A DNA stretch of 10,420 nt from Candidatus Methanophagales archaeon (GTDB lineage: Archaea; Halobacteriota; Syntropharchaeia; Alkanophagales; Methanospirareceae), in NCBI GenBank assembly GCA_023131215.1, contig JAGLZV010000137.1, positions 1 to 10,420 on the forward strand, written 5' to 3'. Below are positions 5,900 to 10,420 of this stretch, one piece after another (position 1 is the first letter of the stretch; every line of letters starts with the position of its first letter). A program made the translations under genes and the position numbers. The notes beneath the pieces were generated by a model. The model was not told the DNA's origin. It did not search any database and worked only from the letters and a program-made list of their open reading frames with translations.

Positions 5900-7084
5900 A
5901 TGATGAAAAACAGACGTAAAAAAATAAAACCCTTCTATAACCCGCCGCACCTGTTATTGAAGCAAATGGTCATGGTTCTGTTGTATGCAGTGCTCGTGGG
6001 CTGGAATAAAAAGGCTTTTCTTCAGTGGCTGCTCCAGGGCAAAAACCTTATCCACGCAGGAGCCGGAGCAAAACAGATATGCTGCTTCGGGCTGAATCCG
6101 CATGTTGTATGGGAAATGACGAGCAGGTGCAACTTGAAGTGCATCCACTGCCATGCTTTTGGTGGAGATGCGTCTTATGCTGAAGATGAACTATCAAAAG
6201 AAGAAGGAATGGCTTTGATAGACCAAATAGCCTCGTCGGACATCAGGTCATTTGTATTCACGGGTGGAGAGCCTTTGTTACGTGAAGACCTTTTTGATTT
6301 GATTGAGTATGCGAAGTCAATGGGGTTCACCGTTTTTATAGCTACGAATGGAACGCTGATAACGAAAGAAGTTGCGAAATTGCTGCGAGAATTCGATGTT
6401 GGTGTTGTAATAGGGTTAGATGCAATGAACCCAGAGATACACGATCGTATAAGGGGTGTCGAAGGCGCTTTTGACGCTGTGATTGAAGGGATAGAAAATT
6501 GCATCGCGGAGAATCTTTATTTGCATCTGAATATCGTAGCATCCAGACCGAATTTTGATGAAATCGAGCGAATCATAGATTTTGGCACGGAAATAGGAGT
6601 TTATTCTTATTTCATTTATCGTTTTGTGCCATTTGGCAGAGGTGAAGAGATTCGAGATTATGAACTCGGAAGGGGGGATTTCAAAGCGTTTTTGGACTTG
6701 ATTCTTGAGAAGCAACGTGAAGTGCGGGCGATAATAATCCCTGTCGCATCTCCTGAATACTGGGCATACGTGCTTCAAAAGCGAGGGATTCACAGCAGGC
6801 GAATAATAAATTTTCTGGGGCGTTTCTTCGGCGGTTGTTTAGCTGGTAAGGGAATGATGTATATCAAGCCGAATGGGGATGTATGGGCATGTCCTTTTCT
6901 CCCAGTCCATGTTGGAAATGTGAGAAAGGAAAGGATTGATAGAATATGGGAAAATTTAGAAAAGTTTGGGTATGAGTATACCAATGCAGGGGGTAATAGT
7001 GATTGTAATGGTTGTGAATATGCGCCCGTGTGCGGCGGCTGTAAGACGAGAGAAGAAGATTGGGGATGTCCATTGAGAAGGTAA
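5900..7084 (+). CDS. Radical SAM protein with C-terminal SPASM domain
   Basis: A 394-residue iron-sulfur enzyme. The radical SAM cluster motif is CNLKCIHC (C77, C81, C84), preceded by the usual VVWEMTSR strand. TGGEPLL at 121-127 is the SAM-binding GGE motif, and ATNGTLIT (148-155) and VIGLDA (170-175) follow the barrel. The C-terminal SPASM region has C313, C331, C369, C372, C378, C381 and C390, enough for two auxiliary 4Fe-4S clusters. Relatives mature peptides or act in haem pathways (NirJ/AhbC/AhbD types); the NPHVVWEMTSRCNLKC and CxxC-EYxPVCGGC motifs are shared widely, and I cannot pick a substrate. A hydrophobic stretch (residues 17-35) may touch the membrane. No small precursor-peptide gene is evident beside it. 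AGGTGG lies 12 nt before the ATG; a second ATG follows at once. It is divergent from the importer operon. Confidence 0.88.
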   Translation: MMKNRRKKIKPFYNPPHLLLKQMVMVLLYAVLVGWNKKAFLQWLLQGKNLIHAGAGAKQICCFGLNPHVVWEMTSRCNLKCIHCHAFGGDASYAEDELSKEEGMALIDQIASSDIRSFVFTGGEPLLREDLFDLIEYAKSMGFTVFIATNGTLITKEVAKLLREFDVGVVIGLDAMNPEIHDRIRGVEGAFDAVIEGIENCIAENLYLHLNIVASRPNFDEIERIIDFGTEIGVYSYFIYRFVPFGRGEEIRDYELGRGDFKAFLDLILEKQREVRAIIIPVASPEYWAYVLQKRGIHSRRIINFLGRFFGGCLAGKGMMYIKPNGDVWACPFLPVHVGNVRKERIDRIWENLEKFGYEYTNAGGNSDCNGCEYAPVCGGCKTREEDWGCPLRR

Positions 7085-7138
7085 TGGTTTGAAATTAGGT
7101 ATAGCTGAGGTAAAAAACCATGAAATTTCACGAGACAT

Positions 7139-7486
7139 TTATCGCACCCTCTTCTTAATATACCACATGCCTGCGATGGCCGCTATCAGCAGCATCACAT
7201 CCATGACTCCCCCTACCCATATCGCTGGTGAAGGTGCGGGTATATATGCCTCCATTTTCTTCACACCGGTGATCGCGAATATCGAAAGACCTTCAGTCCC
7301 TGTCGAATAATGGATGTACTCAACATCTTCACCGACTTTTTCCGCTAGTGGATTCCACACGCCTTTGTAATACTCATTTAATTTAATCGTTACTGGGTCA
7401 ATATTTTCAGATGCAATCCACAATTTTGGCACGTCAAACGGAATCGTTATTTTTCCTATGTCTTCAGGCAATGCATTTTCTATATC
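7139..7486 (-). pseudogene. PGF-pre-PGF domain fragment with C-terminal membrane anchor
   Basis: The open stretch begins after an in-frame TAG (7487-7489) and has no ATG; its only early start is a TTG at 7471, with no ribosome-binding site. It encodes a PGF-pre-PGF domain (ITIPFDVPKLWI, an NIDP strand, W-N-P-L, then YIHYSTGTEGLSIFAITG), which occurs just before the C-terminal anchor of archaeal surface proteins. A membrane helix of about 20 residues (VGGVMDVMLLIAAIAGMWYI) and a basic tail KKRVR follow. The large extracellular part expected upstream is absent; a protease-like fragment lies there instead. I read it as the surviving 3' end of a secreted surface-protein gene. It could be a very short expressed anchor protein, but nothing supports translation. 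Confidence 0.6.
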
Positions 7487-7562
7487 CTATTGCAAATACT
7501 TGAATATTAGTAGACCGAAAAATTACTATTAAGTAAACTCAGGGAGATCAAAGGGAAAGGGG

Positions 7563-7691
7563 CTATAAAAGCTTTTGCAAAAGCATTAGCTTTCTTTTGG
7601 CTATCGGTCTGAGCCCAAGTCCCTCAAGCAGAACACGAGGAGGTATTGCGGTAAAGAGCACACCGCTATCCACCAAAAGTTCAACTTTTAT
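7563..7691 (-). pseudogene. Clan AA (retropepsin-like) aspartic protease fragment
   Basis: Between two in-frame stops (TAG at 7692-7694 and TAG at 7563-7565) lies a 42-residue stretch without a start codon. It matches the core of archaeal and bacterial clan AA aspartic proteases: KVELLVDSGVLFTAIP, with DSG in place of the usual DTG, then a helix PRVLLEGLGLRPI ending in KRKL. Intact members are about 110-130 residues, so both ends are lost. The seven residues before the first TAG (NPADLTE) also resemble the usual lead-in of this family, suggesting the TAG is a nonsense mutation within the old gene. Such genes often pair with small antitoxin-like proteins, but none is seen here. Not expected to be functional. 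Confidence 0.55.
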
Positions 7692-7745
7692 CTACTCCGT
7701 TAAATCAGCAGGATTAAAATTAAAAAATAAAAAAGGGGAATTTTT

Positions 7746-8305
7746 TTATCTTTTTGCTTTTTTCGAATGGTTTCTTACCCAGGGCCTCCACATGGCCACG
7801 CATTCTCCAGGCAGTTGTTCCTCAACAGGTTCTTTGAAATAACTTTTGTATGTCTTGCCAGGCTTCAAAGCCCTTGACATTGCTTCGCCTTCGTCAACGA
7901 TTAGCGTGGCGTAATGACCTTTTGGAGCTGTCGCAGTGCCGATATTCTTTACGACAAAATATACTTTATAGTAGCCGGGTTTCCCCGTCCATTTCTCCCA
8001 TTTCTTCTCAATCACTAAGTCTGGCTTGGGACATTTTTCGATCTGCTCCTTGCAGTTGTTTTTCTCATCGCACTCCTCTATCGTGTCATCTGGTGGAGTA
8101 CAAGTCCATTTATATTTACTGAATGACTCTGTTGAACTTTCCCCTGATGCCAATTTCTTACCCCTGTCACGTGCTTTGAACTCGCCATCTATATATAAGC
8201 CACTATAGCTTCTTCCTGCTGGTGCACAGCCCTTATTCTCTATTGTGTAGTATATTTTGTTGCCATCGATCCATTTGCCCGTGCTAACAAGGTCTGGTTT
8301 CCCCC
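7746..8305 (-). pseudogene. Two-CARDB-repeat segment, 3' part of an interrupted surface-protein gene
   Basis: This reading frame has no ATG start; a TTG at 8153 lies in the middle of a domain, so it is a poor start. The first repeat begins GKPDLVSTGKWIDGNKIYYTIENKG and the second KPDLVIEKKWEKW...YKVYFVVKNIG, both classic CARDB beta-sandwich repeats used in archaeal cell-surface adhesion and binding. Between them is a linker with four cysteines and an acidic ECDEKNN, the usual end of a CARDB unit. The tail is basic, with no anchor. The frame joins the upstream Ig-like segment exactly if one base is re-read at GGGAAAC (8297-8303), giving about 185 further residues. Either a one-base deletion or a programmed shift explains this; the other lesions upstream favour a decayed gene. 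Confidence 0.65.
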
Positions 8306-8710
8306 TACTAGCCGCACCGTGGCCGAATCAGTATCATCGTTGACAGTTATATAAAATATATAATCGCCACACTTCGTTGGATTCTTCACAAATTCTTTGA
8401 TGCTAATAATGATTTTCGTTAGTGTTTTCGGTGACGACATACTCAAAATTCCATTTTCTGTATTCGTTGATAATGTAAGACTTGCGTGTGCATCAGCACT
8501 CCAGCATGATACGTCGATGTCTATTGCATCACCGGGGCTATAGCTTGCGCCAAATGTATATTTCAGCTCGTCGAGATCGCAGCGACAACACACTTCTATC
8601 TTATCCGTACCCTTCGCCGTGAGAGTTATGTAGTATTCGTTTGACTCATCATCCCCAGCCAGAATATATAATCCGGGTCTTTCAGCCACTCCTTTAGTCT
8701 TGGCGCCCAT
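8240..8710 (-). pseudogene. Ig-like beta-domain segment of the interrupted surface-protein gene
   Basis: A 156-residue frame. Residues from about 19 on (DDESNEYYITLTAKG...) alternate strand-like stretches with DKIEVCCRCDLDELKYTFGA and GDAIDIDVSCW, then CGDYIFYITVNDDTDSATVRLV, typical of an Ig-like or cadherin-like extracellular domain; I cannot name a family. The first 18 residues are probably out of frame: a neighbouring frame reads FAWAPRLKEWLKDPDYIFWLG across the same bases and joins at a GGGG run (8653-8656). Likewise the last 20 or so residues are out of frame, because the CARDB frame takes over at 8303. There is no signal peptide and no good ribosome site at 8710. It therefore seems to be the middle of a longer gene broken at both ends. 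Confidence 0.6.
8297..8303 (-). other. GGGAAAC heptamer at the Ig-like/CARDB frame junction
   Basis: On the minus strand the Ig-like frame reads GGG GGA AAC. The heptamer G GGA AAC fits the X XXY YYZ rule for -1 ribosomal slippage. Moving back one base gives GGG AAA CCA GAC, the exact entry to the first CARDB repeat. A plain one-base loss from the five-G run gives the same result. No clear stem-loop or pseudoknot was recognised downstream by eye. Confidence 0.45.
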
Positions 8711-9003
8711 GCAAACACTCTATTCTCTTAACCTTTCTCCAGCATCTCAACCGCCTTTTCAAAACCCTTTTTAAATATTCTCATACTCTTCGTCTCTTTC
8801 AGCTTCTCTATAATCGCCACGAGCTTCGTCACCAGCATTCCATTAACTATACTTCCATGATGACTAGGTTTCACATATCACAGCGAAGCTCTGTATAGCG
8901 CTTTATCCAAGAAATTTAAGCGTCTCCAGTTGCCGTTCCTTATCCCCTTCCTTAAACTTGTAAGAAGCCCCATGTAAGTTATTGCTTTTGTTATCATATC
9001 GGC
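8653..9003 (-). pseudogene. Interrupted continuation of the 9004-9612 gene (TGA and TAA inside)
   Basis: The stop of the upstream gene (TAA, 9004-9006) is followed in the same frame by 41 protein-like codons (ADMITKAITYMGLLTSLRKG...), a TGA at 8878-8880, 49 more codons (ending FKKGFEKAVEMLEKG), a TAA at 8728-8730 and 25 more (ENRVFAWAPRLKEWLKDP...). The segments have even amino-acid composition, amphipathic helices and no frame change, as expected of one coding sequence with nonsense mutations; the TGA sits before YVK where a Trp codon TGG is an easy ancestor. An ATG at 8995-8997 could start a 39-residue peptide, but without a clear ribosome site. The family is unknown to me. The frame then passes to the Ig-like segment at the GGGG run (8653-8656). 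Confidence 0.55.
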
Positions 9004-9612
9004 TTAGTGTTTTCTCTCGAATCTTCTCAGAAAACTCTTAGCCCACTCCGGAAGGTTATCGCTCGCCCACTTAGAGTTGTTTATAATCTCCGTTATGCCT
9101 GGGACATTCTCTTTATCGACCAATATTGCGCGGATACCCATGCGTATTACGTTGCTAACTGTTAACTCGTGGCTCAGCAGCACATTCAGAGCACCTATGG
9201 TCTGCCCTATCTTTGGGTAGAAAGTCCATAATAAGCCTTCATCGCCATCAGAGTAGCTATCTACGATGTCTATTCCGGAGGCTGTGTCATTCCTTACAAT
9301 ATAGAACGTCTTCACCACCTTTTTACCACGCCACCAATGGCCTTTTATAACTGTGATGTTAACCGCTTTAATCCCTTCAGAGTTATTGTATTCGCTCATT
9401 CTGTCGTAGAGGAAGGAGTTGATGATTGGGTCCTCGTCTATTAATTCTAGTTTTTCATCTATGATTTTGATTGATTGCTTGTCTCCTTTACCTGCGGCTG
9501 CAGGTGCTATGAGTGTTCCTATTACAAATAGCAAAACAATCAAGAACGCCAAGCATTTTTTACTCTTCTTCGCTTTATTCATTCCCTTTCCCCTCTTCTT
9601 CATCCCCCTCAT
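9004..9612 (-). CDS. Secreted protein of unknown function, possibly the N-terminal part of a larger broken gene
   Basis: A 202-residue protein with a long basic N terminus (MRGMKKRGKGMNKAKKSKK) and a hydrophobic core CLAFLIVLLFVIGTLIAPAAAG, a Sec signal peptide with a likely AxA cleavage site near residue 40. The exported part is mixed alpha/beta, with TVIKGHWWRGKKVVKTFYIVRND and a helical C terminus rich in Trp and Arg; I recognise no family. A GGAGGT lies 8 nt before the ATG at 9612, inside the last codons of the preceding gene, whose stop is one base before this ATG, so coupling is likely. The frame goes on past its TAA with further coding-like sequence, so the stop may be a mutation and the original protein may have carried Ig-like and CARDB domains (about 620 residues). 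Confidence 0.7.
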   Translation of the reverse strand: MRGMKKRGKGMNKAKKSKKCLAFLIVLLFVIGTLIAPAAAGKGDKQSIKIIDEKLELIDEDPIINSFLYDRMSEYNNSEGIKAVNITVIKGHWWRGKKVVKTFYIVRNDTASGIDIVDSYSDGDEGLLWTFYPKIGQTIGALNVLLSHELTVSNVIRMGIRAILVDKENVPGITEIINNSKWASDNLPEWAKSFLRRFERKH

Positions 9613-9613
9613 T

Positions 9614-9859
9614 TTATAATACCTCCAGCACTTTTACCGCCACAATACACAAAAAGGCGAACAGAAGCGGATTAATCGCAACGGATGTAACCCTCCCGAG
9701 CAGCATCGCCTTCTCATTTTCGCTTGCGCTCAACAGCTCCTTCGCGATAAGCAGCGCAATTAAAATAACCACGCCGATAGCGCCAAATACCGCCGCCTGA
9801 CTCGCCGCCACAACCGTAGTTGTTGTGGTTGTAGTGGTGGTAGTTATCGTAGTAAGCAT
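9614..9859 (-). CDS. Small two-helix membrane protein with a poly-threonine N terminus
   Basis: An 81-residue protein of unknown family. Residues 3-15 are nearly all threonine (T, T, I, then ten T). Two hydrophobic helices follow: about 16-40 (VVAASQAAVFGAIGVVILIALLIAK) and about 59-81 at the C terminus, with a polar SASENEKA loop between. The Thr run could be an exposed, glycosylated tail if the N terminus faces outward, which is a guess. The run uses all four Thr codons. The start ATG overlaps the stop of the upstream ORF as TAATG, and the downstream secreted-protein gene begins one base after its stop, so the three form a tight operon. Confidence 0.7.
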   Translation of the reverse strand: MLTTITTTTTTTTTTVVAASQAAVFGAIGVVILIALLIAKELLSASENEKAMLLGRVTSVAINPLLFAFLCIVAVKVLEVL

Positions 9860-10032
9860 TATATCACTCCCCCTTTATGTTTCTTTGGTAAAGCTTTCTT
9901 TAGCATGTTACAACCTCCTTTAGGTGGAGGGTATATATAAGCTTTTCGGTATATGACATTTTCGTCCCTGACTTCGGCGATAATTCGCTTCCCCAAATCC
10001 CTGCCTTCTTTCTTGACATTCTTAGGTTTCAT
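9859..10032 (-). CDS. Short basic ORF heading the surface-protein operon
   Basis: A 57-residue reading frame (MKPKNVKKEGRDLGK...) when started at the ATG at 10032; the frame can be extended to 10074, but I prefer 10032 because a TATA box (10051-10060) is centred about 24 bp before it, as for a leaderless archaeal transcript. It is rich in Lys and Arg with PPPKGGC in the middle and no recognisable domain. Within it is a second possible start at 9906: a 15-residue peptide (MLKKALPKKHKGGVI) preceded at 7 nt by a perfect GGAGG. The stop overlaps the start of the next gene (TAATG), so translation of either version could be coupled to the membrane protein. Whether the long or the short peptide, or neither, is made cannot be told. 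Confidence 0.45.
   Translation of the reverse strand: MKPKNVKKEGRDLGKRIIAEVRDENVIYRKAYIYPPPKGGCNMLKKALPKKHKGGVI
9914..9930 (-). promoter_or_regulatory. Hairpin enclosing a strong Shine-Dalgarno
   Basis: On the minus strand CCTCC-ACCTAAA-GGAGG forms a 5-bp GC stem whose 3' arm is the GGAGG lying 7 nt before the ATG at 9906. Pairing would hide the ribosome site of the short ORF and so perhaps the coupled membrane-protein gene. A TTATATATA lies just upstream (9932-9940), too close to serve as a promoter for this leader. Confidence 0.4.
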
Positions 10033-10050
10033 AAAACAAATATAGAGACC

Positions 10051-10060
10051 CTTTATATAA
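10051..10060 (-). promoter_or_regulatory. Probable TATA box of the minus-strand surface-protein operon
   Basis: The minus strand reads TTATATAAAG. Its centre (about 10056) is about 24 bp upstream of the ATG at 10032, the spacing expected for a leaderless start. The short ORF, the membrane protein and the secreted protein would be transcribed from here. Confidence 0.5.
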
Positions 10061-10075
10061 TTAACGGAAGACAAT

Positions 10076-10102
10076 ATTGCTCGATTTGAGCAATTTAAAT
10101 TG
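10076..10102. promoter_or_regulatory. Overlapping inverted repeats in the divergent spacer
   Basis: ATTGCTC-GATTT-GAGCAAT (10076-10094) overlaps a perfect 12-bp palindrome CAATTTAAATTG (10091-10102). They lie about 45-70 bp upstream of the predicted minus-strand start and about 66 bp before the plus-strand ATG at 10168, a place where a regulator could act on both genes. The repeats are certain; the role is inferred. Confidence 0.5.
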
Positions 10103-10167
10103 ATGAGAAATACGAAAAGCTTCTATTTATTTTAATATCATCTCCTGCATATAAAAGCATTTATACG

Positions 10168-10420
10168 ATGCAACGAAGAAAACTATATCTCATCTGCGCA
10201 GCCTACTTGCTTCTGGTAACATGCGCAGAGCTGTTGACGATTTACGATGCAAAAGCAGGTATTGCATCACATGCAGTCATCCTGTTCGCACTGCTTTTAC
10301 ATTCCGGAATGGAATCAGATAAGGATAAAAATTTATCTACATTTCTTATGGCTCTTGTTCTCGCACCGCGTATCCGAATACTGAGCCTATCACTGCCGTT
10401 TATTCATTTCGCCCGGATTT
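10168..10420 (+). CDS. Multi-pass membrane protein, N-terminal part, possibly CPBP-like (runs off window)
   Basis: An open frame starts at the ATG at 10168 and continues to the end of the window (84 codons seen). Hydrophobic segments lie at residues about 6-25 (LYLICAAYLLLVTCAELLTI), 31-46 (GIASHAVILFALLLHS) and from about 58 on. The order of an AELLTIYDAKAGIASHA segment and a later LAPRIRILSLSLP motif is what I associate with archaeal membrane proteins annotated as CPBP-type intramembrane proteases. The glutamate motifs that would prove this lie beyond the window, so the family is tentative. A TATA-like ATATAAAAG lies 9-17 bp before the ATG, closer than usual, so the true promoter may be the T/A-rich stretch near 10125-10138. 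Confidence 0.65.
   Translation, partial: MQRRKLYLICAAYLLLVTCAELLTIYDAKAGIASHAVILFALLLHSGMESDKDKNLSTFLMALVLAPRIRILSLSLPFIHFARI

Noticed and set aside
7084..7121. Inverted repeat ATGGTTT/AAACCAT after the radical SAM gene as a terminator
   Set aside because: The arms are only 7 bp with a 24-nt loop and no following T run; such pairs arise often by chance in AT-rich DNA.
7568..7583. GCTTTTGCAAAAGC palindrome as a regulatory site
   Set aside because: It lies inside the decayed protease fragment, away from any likely promoter, and is short enough to be accidental.
7692..7694. In-frame TAG read as pyrrolysine in the protease fragment
   Set aside because: The fragment also ends early at another TAG and lacks a proper start, so decay explains it better; no pyl gene is visible in the window.
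7597..7842. 81-codon plus-strand open frame
   Set aside because: It lies opposite the aspartic-protease remnant and the end of the CARDB segment, contains AAAAAATAAAAAAG-type low complexity, and has no ribosome site or recognisable domain.
8728..9006. Stop-codon readthrough of the secreted protein gene
   Set aside because: Three stops of two kinds (TAA, TGA, TAA) would all have to be read through, and two frame changes follow; a pseudogene is simpler.

Overview
This window looks like a chromosomal piece of a euryarchaeon, of the broad methanogen/ANME type. The evidence is AT-rich intergenic DNA with archaeal TATA boxes just upstream of starts, a PGF-pre-PGF surface-protein domain fragment, CARDB repeats, a methanogen-like class V aminotransferase, a DUF4258/YgiT-type pair and an archaeal-style LarB. 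A closer placement, for example ANME-1/Methanophagales, is only an impression from gene style.

Positions 1-2338 (minus strand) run from a winged-helix protein fused in frame to a PLP-dependent class V aminotransferase, through a DUF4258 toxin-like gene overlapping a YgiT-type zinc-finger partner, to the start of a HAD hydrolase cut by the window edge. The toxin pair seems to have its own promoter, whose TATA box contains the aminotransferase stop codon. A 147-bp divergent spacer packed with hairpins (2339-2485) separates this block from larB on the plus strand, which makes an intermediate of the nickel-pincer cofactor. larB converges on an ABC importer operon on the minus strand (lipoprotein, ATPase, permease; 3323-5744) of the nitrate/sulfonate/NMT1 type, with unknown substrate. 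The space between larB and the permease is a low-complexity repeat-like block. The ATPase gene carries an apparent in-frame palindromic insertion. Divergent from the importer is a radical SAM/SPASM protein (5900-7084).

Positions 7085-9003 are a gene graveyard on the minus strand: a PGF-pre-PGF domain fragment, a clan AA aspartic-protease fragment, and a long secreted CARDB-type gene. That gene can be read from 9612 to 7746 only across three in-frame stops and two one-base shifts at G runs. Upstream of it, in the same apparent operon, are a two-pass membrane protein with a ten-threonine run and a short basic ORF with a probable leaderless promoter. A plus-strand multi-pass membrane protein, perhaps of the CPBP type, starts at 10168 and runs off the end; the divergent spacer has overlapping inverted repeats.

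No rRNA, tRNA, CRISPR array or complete insertion sequence was recognised. The most noteworthy signals are the palindromic insertion in the ATPase gene, the HTH-aminotransferase fusion with a possible internal start, the multi-lesion CARDB gene with a GGGAAAC slippery heptamer at one break, and the hairpin-rich spacers.
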